10,252 nucleotides of DNA from the NCBI GenBank assembly GCA_905213725.1, contig CAJMJM010000064.1:1-10252 (forward strand), in the 5' to 3' direction. Positions 1 to 6,545 of this stretch are shown piece by piece. The stretch's first letter is position 1. Each line of letters opens with the position of its first letter. A model generated the notes under the pieces. The model did not search any database and was not told the origin of the DNA. It was given only the letters and a program-made list of their open reading frames with translations. A program made the translations under genes and the position numbers. Source of the stretch: Collinsella aerofaciens. GTDB lineage: Bacteria > Actinomycetota > Coriobacteriia > Coriobacteriales > Coriobacteriaceae.

Positions 1-3
1 GAA

Positions 4-26
4 GGGGACGGAGGAAAACGGATCAA
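4..26 (+). repeat. Short dispersed repeat, left copy
   Basis: This 23-nt sequence begins GGGGACGGAG and ends ACGGATCAA. A 24-nt version lies in inverted orientation at 6350-6373, differing by one substitution and one inserted A. The two copies bracket the four-gene hydrogenase/ABC operon. The match is seen directly. Whether these are a genome-wide intergenic repeat, terminal repeats of a cassette, or remnants of something else cannot be decided from two copies. Confidence 0.5.
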
Positions 27-70
27 AAAGGAAAAATAGTAAGGCGCTCTTTTTCACATTGAATATTGCA

Positions 71-94
71 ATTTGGTAACGCGTTTTATCAAAT
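71..94. promoter_or_regulatory. Candidate operator palindrome upstream of the hydrogenase operon
   Basis: ATTTGGTAA (71-79) and TTATCAAAT (86-94) form an inverted repeat with 8 of 9 positions paired around a 6-nt spacer, CGCGTT. It lies in an AT-rich patch about 160 nt before the first gene. A weak promoter pair, TTGCAA (66-71) and TATCAA (87-92), overlaps it, but its 15-nt spacer is short. The half-site loosely recalls redox-regulator sites of the Rex type, but the spacer length is wrong for the Rex consensus. The regulator is unknown. Confidence 0.3.
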
Positions 95-169
95 ATGGCA
101 TTTATCTGCGGTAATGTTCTATTTCACCGCTGAGGGTGACATTTTATACCGCCTGCCGAACCGTATGGA

Positions 170-233
170 GACCTCACAACTTTTTAGGTCAGTGTTATGC
201 GTGTAGCAATTTCGCCCGGCCTCGCCTCCGGGC
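170..233 (+). promoter_or_regulatory. Structured 5' leader with two hairpins
   Basis: Two potential RNA hairpins precede the first gene. One is GACCT (170-174) with AGGTC (186-190) around an 11-nt loop. The other is GCCCGG (214-219) with CCGGGC (228-233), a perfect 6-bp stem with loop CCTCGCCT. The second ends about 10 nt before the Shine-Dalgarno sequence AGAGGGGA (243-250), and its pyrimidine-rich loop could pair weakly with that site. Translational control is an inference. I do not recognise a known riboswitch class here. Confidence 0.25.
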
Positions 234-254
234 TGCCATGTGAGAGGGGATCTT

Positions 255-2087
255 ATGGCTCGACTGCATGTAATGGAACGCAGCCACGCTCAGGCCGTCA
301 TGGACGACCTGCACGATGCGCTCGGACGTCGTCTGGCGGTGAGCTCGCTCGCCCCGTGTCCCGTGGAGTTTACGGCGGCGCTCGTCAACCTGTGCTCCAC
401 CCAGAGCTGCGGCAAGTGCACGCCCTGCCGCGTGGGCCTAAGCGCGCTGAGCGACCTGCTCGCCGATGTGCTCGAAGGGCGCGCCGATGAGTCCACACTC
501 AACCTGATTGAGCGCACGGCCCGCACCATCTACCTTTCGAGCGATTGCGCCATCGGCTACGAGGCCGGCGCCATGGCGCTCACGGCCATTCGCGGCTTCC
601 GCGACGATTTTGAGCACCACATCCGCGAGCACTCCTGTGGCTTTGACCGCGAGGCCCGCGTCCCGTGCGTCTCGGGCTGCCCGGCGCACGTCGACATTCC
701 CGGTTACATTTCGCTGGTCGAGGCCGGCCGCTATGCCGATGCCGTCAAGGTCATCCGCAAGAACAACCCGCTGCCGCTCGTCTGCGGCCTGGTGTGCGAG
801 CATCCCTGCGAGATGCACTGCCGTCGCGGCATGGTCGACGACCCCATGAACATCCTCGCCCTCAAGCGTTTTGCCGTTGAGCACAGTGACCTCAACGACC
901 ACAAGCCGCACGTAGTGGACAACACCGGTAAGCGCGTCGCTGTGATCGGCGGCGGCCCGGCCGGCCTTTCCTGCGCCTACTACCTAGCCGTGATGGGCCA
1001 CAAGGTGACCATTTTTGAGCAGCGCCACCACTTGGGCGGCATGCTGCGCTACGGCATCCCCAGCTATCGTCTGCCGCGCGAGCGCCTGCAGGCCGAGATC
1101 GACTGGATCTTGAGCGCCGGCATCGACGTTGAGCTCGATCACTCCGTGAACGGCGAGGAGCTCGCTCGCCTGCGCGACGAGTTCGATGCCGTCTACCTGG
1201 CCATCGGTGCCCATAGCGACAAGAAGCTCGGCCTTCCGGGTGAAGAGGCGCCCGGCGTGGAGTCGGCCGTCAAGATGCTGCGCGCCATCGGAGACGACGA
1301 GCTGCCCGATCTGAGCGGCCAGCGCGTGTGCGTCATCGGCGGCGGCAACGTGGCCATGGACGTGGCGCGCTCTGCCGTGCGCTGCGGTGCCGAAAAGGTG
1401 AGCATCGTCTACCGCCGTCGCATCTGCGATATGACGGCCCAGGACGCCGAGATTGCCGGCGCCCAGGCCGAGGGTTGCGAGGTTCTGGAGCTCACGGCGC
1501 CGCTCGCCATCGAGACGGGCGAAGATGGTCGCGTGAGCGGCCTGCGCGTGCAACCGCAGATTATCGGCGAGCCCCGCCGCGGTCGTCCGGCTCCGCGTGC
1601 CGCCGCTACGCCCGAGCGCGTCATCCCCTGCGAGCGCGTGTTTGTCGCCATTGGCCAGGACATCGATTCCAAGCCGTTTGAGGACATGGGCATCGCCTGC
1701 AAGTGGGGGTGCGTGGTCACCGACTCGGACGGTGCCGTGCCCAACTTCGATGGCCTCTTTAGCGGCGGCGACTGCCAGACCGGCCCCGCCACCGTCATCC
1801 GTGCCATCAACGCCGGCCGCGTGGCTTCGGCAAACATCGACCGCTATCTGGGCTTCGACCACAAGATCAAGCTCGACGTGGAGCTGCCGACCGTTCAGTT
1901 TAAGGGCAAGCACGAGTGCGGCCGCTGCGAGCTGGGTGAGCGCGAGGCCGGCGAGCGTATTCACGATTGGAATCTGGTCGAGCAGGGCCTTACCGAGGAG
2001 GAGGCGCGCCAGGAGGCAAGCCGCTGCCTGCGTTGCGACCACTTTGGTTTTGGCGCGTTCCGCGGAGGGAGGAACCTGGAATGGTAG
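255..2087 (+). CDS. NAD(P)H:acceptor oxidoreductase, NuoF-type Fe-S domain fused to a GltD-like flavoprotein
   Basis: The product is 610 residues. ATG 255 is preferred over the upstream in-frame GTG 240 because AGAGGGGA ends 5 nt before it. Residues C52, C55, C58 and C98 (CxxCxxC-x39-C) match the [4Fe-4S] domain at the C-terminus of NuoF. No NuoF FMN/NADH-binding domain is present. Residues 138-189 (CxxxCP, then CxxxCxxxCxxxC) match the two-cluster N-terminal domain of GltD and dihydropyrimidine dehydrogenase. An FAD dinucleotide-binding motif follows (GGGPAG, 232-237), then a second one for NAD(P)H (GGGNVA, 362-367). The C-terminus has two more Cys pairs (C555/C558 and C591/C594) that may hold a further cluster. 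It overlaps the hydrogenase gene by 7 bp. The likely role is moving electrons between NAD(P)H and the hydrogenase. Which nicotinamide it uses, and whether it bifurcates electrons, cannot be read here. It is not expected to be a true glutamate synthase subunit because no gltB is adjacent. Confidence 0.85.
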   Translation: MARLHVMERSHAQAVMDDLHDALGRRLAVSSLAPCPVEFTAALVNLCSTQSCGKCTPCRVGLSALSDLLADVLEGRADESTLNLIERTARTIYLSSDCAIGYEAGAMALTAIRGFRDDFEHHIREHSCGFDREARVPCVSGCPAHVDIPGYISLVEAGRYADAVKVIRKNNPLPLVCGLVCEHPCEMHCRRGMVDDPMNILALKRFAVEHSDLNDHKPHVVDNTGKRVAVIGGGPAGLSCAYYLAVMGHKVTIFEQRHHLGGMLRYGIPSYRLPRERLQAEIDWILSAGIDVELDHSVNGEELARLRDEFDAVYLAIGAHSDKKLGLPGEEAPGVESAVKMLRAIGDDELPDLSGQRVCVIGGGNVAMDVARSAVRCGAEKVSIVYRRRICDMTAQDAEIAGAQAEGCEVLELTAPLAIETGEDGRVSGLRVQPQIIGEPRRGRPAPRAAATPERVIPCERVFVAIGQDIDSKPFEDMGIACKWGCVVTDSDGAVPNFDGLFSGGDCQTGPATVIRAINAGRVASANIDRYLGFDHKIKLDVELPTVQFKGKHECGRCELGEREAGERIHDWNLVEQGLTEEEARQEASRCLRCDHFGFGAFRGGRNLEW

Positions 2088-3892
2088 AGCTCAACAACCC
2101 CACTGTCAGCGATAACACCGAAAGCGGAGCACTCAATATGGTCAAGCTCACTATCGATAATTGCGAGGTCGTGGTGCCCGAGCACACCACGATCCTGGAC
2201 GCGGCCAAGTCCGTCGGCATCCAGATTCCCACCCTGTGCTACCTGCGCGATCTGAACGAGATCGGCGGCTGCCGCGTGTGCGTGGTCGAGGTTGAGGGCT
2301 GCGACCAGCTGGTTGCCGCCTGCAACAACTACGTGCTCGATGGCATGGTGGTCCACACCAACAGCCCCAAGGCCCGCGAGGCGCGCCGCACCAACGTGCA
2401 GCTGCTGCTTTCGCAGCACGATTCACGCTGCACGAGCTGTGTGCGCAGCGGTAACTGCAACCTGCAGACCATTGCCAACGACCTGGGCATTTTCTATCTG
2501 CCGTATCAAAGGCATTTGGCGGGCGAGGGCTGGGATTTCGATTTCCCCATCATCCGCGAAAACGACAAGTGCATTAAATGCATGCGCTGCATCAAGGTGT
2601 GCGAGAGCGTACAGGGCCTAGGGATTTGGGACCTGACCAACCGCGCCACGCATACCGCCGTGGGCACCCGCGGGCGCGTGCCGATCGGCAAGACCGATTG
2701 CGTCGCGTGCGGCCAGTGCATCACGCATTGCCCGACGGGCGCGCTGCGCGAGCGCGACGACACCGAGACCGTGTTTGACGCGCTCGCTAATCCCGACAAG
2801 ATCGTGCTGGTGCAGATCGCGCCGGCCGTGCGTAGTGCTTGGGGCGAGGAGCTCGGCATTCCGCGCGAGGAGGCAACCGTCGAGCGTCTGGCTTGCGCGC
2901 TGCGCCGCGTAGGCTTTGAGTATGTGTTCGATACCGATTTCTCGGCCGACCTCACCATTATGGAGGAGGGCTCCGAGCTGCTCGAGCGCCTGGGCGCCGC
3001 CGCTAAGGGTGAGGGCGACAGCCGCGGCTGGCCCATGTTTACGAGCTGCTGCCCGGGCTGGGTGCGCTTTGTGAAGGCACGTTACCCCGAGTTTGTCGAC
3101 AGCCTGTCCACGTCAAAGTCGCCGCAGCAGATGTTCGGCGCTATCGCCAAGACCTACTACGCCAAGGTGCTGGGCGTGGAGCCCGAGCGTCTGTTCGTGG
3201 TGTCCGTTATGCCATGCACGGCCAAGAAGGCCGAGTGTGCGCTGCCGAGCATGATGGGCGAGGGCGGCGCGCCCGACGTGGACGTTGCGCTGACGGTGCG
3301 CGAGATGGTGCGCATGATCCGCGCGAGCCACGTGAGCGTTGACACGCTGGTCGAGGAGCCGCTCGATACGCCGTTGGGCTTTGGCACGGGCGCGGGTGTG
3401 ATCTTTGGCGCCACGGGCGGCGTGATGGAGGCCGCCGTGCGCTCGGCATATTACCTGGTGACGGGCAAGAATCCCGACGCCGACTTCTTTACCGATGTGC
3501 GCGGCCTGGATGGCTGGAAGGAAGCCGTGGCCGATATCGATGGTACCAAGGTGCGCGTCGCGGTGGCGCACGGGCTGGGCAACGCCGCCCGCCTGCTCGA
3601 TGCGATTCGCGACGGCCGTGTGAGCTATGACTTCGTCGAGGTCATGGCGTGCCCGGGCGGCTGCGTCGGTGGCGGTGGTCAGCCGATCCACGACGGCTGC
3701 GAGCTGGCGGCTGAGCGTGGCCAGGTGCTGTGGAGCCTGGATGCGAAGGCGGACATTCGTTTCTCGCACGAGAATCCCGATGTCCAGGCGTGCTACCGCG
3801 AGTTTTTGGGCGCGCCGCTCTCGCCGCTGGCCGAGGAGTTGCTGCATACCGACCATCATGCCTGGTCGATGCCTAACGAGGGGACGTGCTAG
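2081..3892 (+). CDS. hydA: [FeFe]-hydrogenase, multi-cluster catalytic subunit
   Basis: This cytoplasmic enzyme interconverts protons plus electrons and H2. It is 603 residues from ATG 2081, which has a strong Shine-Dalgarno (GGAGGGAGGA, 2064-2073) and overlaps the preceding stop. ATG 2138 would remove a 19-residue extension and match the usual family N-terminus. A [2Fe-2S] domain comes first (C53, C64, C67, C81). A His-Cys [4Fe-4S] site follows (H113, C117, C120, C126), then two ferredoxin clusters (C164/C167/C170/C174 and C207/C210/C213/C217). The H-cluster domain has all three signatures: TSCCPGW (321-327), MPCTAKK (377-383) and MACPGGCVGGGGQP (522-535). By alignment to the clostridial enzyme, C324, C379, C524 and C528 are H-cluster ligands and C323 is the proton-relay cysteine. 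A small-subunit-type tail ends the protein. It resembles group A hydrogenases. The maturases HydE, HydF and HydG are not in the window. Confidence 0.96.
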   Translation: MVELNNPTVSDNTESGALNMVKLTIDNCEVVVPEHTTILDAAKSVGIQIPTLCYLRDLNEIGGCRVCVVEVEGCDQLVAACNNYVLDGMVVHTNSPKAREARRTNVQLLLSQHDSRCTSCVRSGNCNLQTIANDLGIFYLPYQRHLAGEGWDFDFPIIRENDKCIKCMRCIKVCESVQGLGIWDLTNRATHTAVGTRGRVPIGKTDCVACGQCITHCPTGALRERDDTETVFDALANPDKIVLVQIAPAVRSAWGEELGIPREEATVERLACALRRVGFEYVFDTDFSADLTIMEEGSELLERLGAAAKGEGDSRGWPMFTSCCPGWVRFVKARYPEFVDSLSTSKSPQQMFGAIAKTYYAKVLGVEPERLFVVSVMPCTAKKAECALPSMMGEGGAPDVDVALTVREMVRMIRASHVSVDTLVEEPLDTPLGFGTGAGVIFGATGGVMEAAVRSAYYLVTGKNPDADFFTDVRGLDGWKEAVADIDGTKVRVAVAHGLGNAARLLDAIRDGRVSYDFVEVMACPGGCVGGGGQPIHDGCELAAERGQVLWSLDAKADIRFSHENPDVQACYREFLGAPLSPLAEELLHTDHHAWSMPNEGTC

Positions 3893-3894
3893 CG

Positions 3895-4947
3895 ATGCGC
3901 GCGTTTGATTTTGAGATGTCGCGCCGGGGGTTTGCCTCGGCGCTCGCCGCGGGCGCCCTGTCGCTTGCGCTCGCGGGCTGTGGCGGCGGGGCTGCCGGTG
4001 CCGGGTCTGCCGCGGGCTCGGCTGCCGGTGGTGCGGCGATCGCCGCGGAGCCCGTCGAGGTGCACGTCGCCTCGCTCAAGGGGCCGACCTCGATTGGCCT
4101 GGTGCAGTTTATGGACCAGGCTGCCGATGGCGAGACGGACAATAAGTTCGACTTTGCGATCAACACTGCCGCCGACGAGATTGTGCCCAAGGTCATTCAG
4201 GGCGATATCGATATCGCCCTGGTGCCCGCCAACGTGGCGAGCGTGCTCTACAACAAGACCGAGGGCGCGGCGCAGGTCATCGACATCAACACGCTGGGCG
4301 TGCTGAACGTTGTGACGGGCGACGCGAATGTGGCCTCGTTTGGCGATCTGGCGGGCCATACCGTCTATATGACGGGCAAGGGCACCACGCCGGAGTACGT
4401 CATGAACTACTTGCTGGAGCGCGCGGGCCTGACCGGCCAGGTGGCGCTTGAGTTTAAGAGCGAGCCCACCGAGGTGCTGTCGGCGTTGCTTGTCGACCCG
4501 TCCGCCGTGGGCGTGCTGCCGGAGCCGTTCAAGACGGCGGCCATCGCCAAGAGCGAAGGCAAGCTGTCGGCGCCGGTAAGTCTGACCGATGTGTGGGATG
4601 AGCTGGCGGGTGACACGGGCTCCCGTTTGCTGACGGGCGTGACCGTGGTGCGCCGGGCCTTTGCCAAGGAACATCCCGAGGCCGTGGCGGAATTCTTGAG
4701 CTGCCATGCGGCGAGCGTTGAGGCCGTGAACGCGGCGCCGGCAGACTGGGCTCAGGCCGTGGTCGATGCGGGCATCGTCGATAACGCCGCGATTGCCGAA
4801 AAGGCGATTCCCGGGTGCATGCTCGTGTGCCAGACGGGGAAGGATATGAAGGCGGCGCTCGACGGGTATCTGCAGGTGCTGGCTGATGCGGACGCGAGCG
4901 CCGTGGGCGGCAAGCTCCCGGCCGATGATTTCTACTACATGGAGTAG
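3895..4947 (+). CDS. ABC transporter substrate-binding lipoprotein (NMT1/SsuA-like) with Tat-type signal
   Basis: The product is 350 residues from ATG 3895, 2 nt after the hydrogenase stop. GTG 3886 is in frame but only 2 nt from the GAGGGG ribosome site, so it is unlikely. The N-terminus combines a twin-arginine motif (SRRGFA, 9-14), a hydrophobic stretch and a lipobox, LALAGC, with C29 as the predicted lipidated residue. A Gly/Ala/Ser linker follows to about residue 49. The mature part starts VHVASLKGPTSIGL, then shows a periplasmic-binding fold of the family that includes sulfonate, nitrate and thiamine-precursor binders. The KGPT loop near 62-65, the 'GDIDIALVPAN' region and the 'YNKTEG' segment recur in uncharacterised Firmicutes and Actinobacteria members, from memory of the family. 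It should deliver a small ligand to the fused permease/ATPase encoded next. The ligand is unknown. Being sandwiched in a hydrogenase operon suggests, but does not show, a link to redox metabolism. Confidence 0.8.
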   Translation: MRAFDFEMSRRGFASALAAGALSLALAGCGGGAAGAGSAAGSAAGGAAIAAEPVEVHVASLKGPTSIGLVQFMDQAADGETDNKFDFAINTAADEIVPKVIQGDIDIALVPANVASVLYNKTEGAAQVIDINTLGVLNVVTGDANVASFGDLAGHTVYMTGKGTTPEYVMNYLLERAGLTGQVALEFKSEPTEVLSALLVDPSAVGVLPEPFKTAAIAKSEGKLSAPVSLTDVWDELAGDTGSRLLTGVTVVRRAFAKEHPEAVAEFLSCHAASVEAVNAAPADWAQAVVDAGIVDNAAIAEKAIPGCMLVCQTGKDMKAALDGYLQVLADADASAVGGKLPADDFYYME

Positions 4948-4950
4948 CCC

Positions 4951-6330
4951 GTGCGTGTGTTTGCTCGACAAATGACAGTGCGTGTGAAGGCGGTGGCGGC
5001 AGCAGGTGCCGTTGCCGCCTTTTGGCTTGCCGTGTGGGTGCTGGTGGCGGGTCTCGTGGCGCAACCATTGATTTTGCCGGGGCCGGTCGCTGTCGTGGTG
5101 GCGTTGCTGCGGCTGGCATGTGATGCCGGGACGTGGGCGATTCTGGTGGGTTCAGGCGCACGGATCTTGGGCGGGCTGGCGCTTGCCGCGGTGTGCGGCG
5201 GCGTGATGGCGGGAGTCTCGGTGCGATCGCTGACGTTTGCCCGCTTGGTGGCGCCGGCGCTTTCGTTTGTTAAGGCGACGCCGGTTGCCTGTGTGGTGGT
5301 CCTGCTGCTCATTTGGCTGGGGTCGGCGCGCGTGAGCATCGCCGTGGTCTTTTTGATGGCGCTGCCGGGCGTGTATTTTTCGCTGGTTGAGGGGTTGGCA
5401 CAGGTTGATCAGCCGCTGGAGCAGATGTTTCGTCTGCATGGCGTGCAGGGTTGGCGTCTGTTTTGCGCCCATACCTGGCGCGAGGTCCTGCCGTTTGTGC
5501 TTTCGTGTGCGCGTGCCGTGATCGGCATGAGCTGGAAGGCCGGCGTGGCGGCGGAGCTCATCGGCATGGCGACGGGCACCGTGGGCGAACGCGTCTATCA
5601 GGCGAAGCTTTTGCTCGAGACGGCGGACCTGCTGGCGGGGACCGTGCTGGCCGGGGCGGCAGCGGGGGCATGCGAGCGCGTGCTGGTGTGGTTGCTGCGG
5701 GCTTCGGGGCCCGTGGCGTGGCGTACTGCCGTGCGGGCGCATGGGCGCGGTGGCCGCGGGCGTGCGTGCGGCTCTGCTGGCGGCGGGGCTGCGGCGGAGC
5801 TTGCGCTTGCCGTGGGCGATCGGGCGCCCTTGGCGCCGGCGCTCGACGGGCTGGTGCTTCGTGTGCCCGCCGGTGGGCGCGCCTGCGTGATGGGCGCCTC
5901 GGGCGTGGGCAAGTCGGCGTTGCTTGCGCTGGTGGCGGGGGAGTGCGCACCGTGCTCCATGGTGTTTCAGGATGTGCGCCTGGTCGAGGACGCCTCTGCT
6001 TTGGATAACGTGCTGGTGTGCGCCGATGCACGCGTGAATATCTCGAGTGCCGCTGCCTTGTTGCGCCTGCTGGTACCGGGGATCGATGTGCATGCCCGCG
6101 TGGCCGAGCTCTCGGGCGGGCAGCGCCGTCGTGTCGAGATTGCCCGAGCCCTGCTGTGTCCGGGCGGCGCAGTGATTCTGGACGAGCCCTTTACCGGTCT
6201 AGACATCGCTGCGCGCGACGCATGCACCGAGGTCGTGCTCGACTTGCTCGACGGCCGTATGCTGTTGCTTGCCACGCACGATTCCGCTGACGCTCGGGCC
6301 CTCAATATCTCGGACATCATCACGCTCTAA
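4951..6330 (+). CDS. ABC transporter permease-ATPase fusion (SsuC/SsuB-like halves in one protein)
   Basis: The product is 459 residues. GTG 4951 is chosen because GGAG (4941-4944) lies 6 nt upstream, overlapping the preceding stop; ATG 4972 has no such site. Residues 1-250 are a hydrophobic permease with about six membrane segments and a cytoplasmic coupling loop of the EAA type near 195-205 (WKAGVAAELIG). A basic, Gly/Arg/Ala-rich linker (about 252-280) joins it to an ATPase. Walker A is GASGVGKS (315-322), the Q-loop Gln is Q340, the signature is LSGGQ (387-391), Walker B ends D411-E412, and the switch His is H443. All catalytic motifs are present, so it is probably active. Two oddities stand out: Walker A Lys to Q-loop Gln is only 19 residues, about half the usual spacing, and no aromatic A-loop residue is visible. 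It should pair with the lipoprotein encoded 3 nt upstream. Import of an unknown small organic solute is the likely role. Confidence 0.85.
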   Translation: MRVFARQMTVRVKAVAAAGAVAAFWLAVWVLVAGLVAQPLILPGPVAVVVALLRLACDAGTWAILVGSGARILGGLALAAVCGGVMAGVSVRSLTFARLVAPALSFVKATPVACVVVLLLIWLGSARVSIAVVFLMALPGVYFSLVEGLAQVDQPLEQMFRLHGVQGWRLFCAHTWREVLPFVLSCARAVIGMSWKAGVAAELIGMATGTVGERVYQAKLLLETADLLAGTVLAGAAAGACERVLVWLLRASGPVAWRTAVRAHGRGGRGRACGSAGGGAAAELALAVGDRAPLAPALDGLVLRVPAGGRACVMGASGVGKSALLALVAGECAPCSMVFQDVRLVEDASALDNVLVCADARVNISSAAALLRLLVPGIDVHARVAELSGGQRRRVEIARALLCPGGAVILDEPFTGLDIAARDACTEVVLDLLDGRMLLLATHDSADARALNISDIITL

Positions 6331-6349
6331 AGACTTACTCAGCAACAAA

Positions 6350-6373
6350 TTGATCCGTTTTTTCTCCGTCCCC
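6350..6373 (-). repeat. Short dispersed repeat, right copy (inverted)
   Basis: Read on the minus strand, these 24 nt match the motif at 4-26, apart from one substitution and one extra A. The repeat lies 19 nt after the ABC fusion stop. It contains a run of six T on the plus strand (6358-6363), but no stem precedes it, so it is not a convincing intrinsic terminator by itself. The adjoining CCCCATGGGG (6370-6379) is a perfect 10-bp palindrome. Confidence 0.5.
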
Positions 6374-6385
6374 ATGGGGTCGGGT

Positions 6386-6434
6386 ATGGTATTCTATCTA
6401 CGGGGTAATACTTAGGAATACCAAGTAATACCAA
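6386..6434. promoter_or_regulatory. Tandem 10-bp operator-like repeats upstream of the antitoxin gene
   Basis: Three consecutive 10-bp units are visible: GTAATACTTA (6405-6414), GGAATACCAA (6415-6424) and GTAATACCAA (6425-6434). A fourth unit in inverse orientation, AGAATACCAT on the minus strand, lies at 6386-6395. A 10-bp period puts every AATAC core on the same face of the helix. Ribbon-helix-helix antitoxins commonly autoregulate through repeated sites like this, so the gene starting at 6546 is the natural candidate ligand. Binding is an inference, and no clear -35/-10 pair was found around the repeats. Confidence 0.4.
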
Positions 6435-6453
6435 CGCCGTAGAACAAACTCCA

Positions 6454-6510
6454 GATGCGGGCCAATCGGGTTGCCTTCACAGCCCGTCGCCCAGCCGCGT
6501 GGCCCGCATC
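6454..6510 (+). repeat. Nested inverted repeats in the antitoxin leader
   Basis: A perfect 10-bp inverted repeat, GATGCGGGCC (6454-6463) and GGCCCGCATC (6501-6510), encloses a second hairpin. The inner hairpin pairs CGGGTTG (6467-6473) with CAGCCCG (6480-6486) around a 6-nt loop, with one G-U pair. In RNA this would make a compact, stable leader ending about 35 nt before the start codon of the antitoxin-like gene. It could be a regulatory leader, an RNA processing signal, or the scar of a small mobile element. Confidence 0.4.
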
Positions 6511-6545
6511 CATCCGCACCACCGTCGTTTCAAAAGGGAAGCGCC

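Noticed and set aside
71..94. Rex or FNR binding site
   Set aside because: The half-sites and especially the 6-nt spacer do not fit TTGTGAA-N4-TTCACAA or TTGAT-N4-ATCAA, so only a generic operator is claimed.
130..250. Molybdenum-cofactor or other known riboswitch
   Set aside because: The leader has small hairpins, but I could not match it to any conserved riboswitch core.
197..490. Plus-strand reading frame of 97 codons at the start of the operon
   Set aside because: It overlaps the well-supported oxidoreductase in another frame, has no recognisable domain, and its Arg/Ala/Pro-rich composition is typical of an out-of-frame reading of GC-rich coding DNA.
984..2042. Long minus-strand frame opposite the oxidoreductase gene
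   Set aside because: It is antisense to clear Fe-S and nucleotide-binding motifs, lacks a ribosome site and shows no protein-family features. Long antisense frames are expected at this GC content.
3889..5064. 391-codon minus-strand frame opposite the substrate-binding protein
   Set aside because: The His/Arg-rich composition is the antisense signature of a GC-rich gene, and the plus strand carries a signal peptide and a coherent fold.
6350..6373. Intrinsic terminator for the hydrogenase/ABC operon
   Set aside because: A six-T run exists, but no GC-rich stem precedes it. The nearby palindrome follows the T-run instead.
6405..6434. CRISPR array
   Set aside because: The units are contiguous 10-bp repeats without spacers, far too short for CRISPR, and no cas genes are present.
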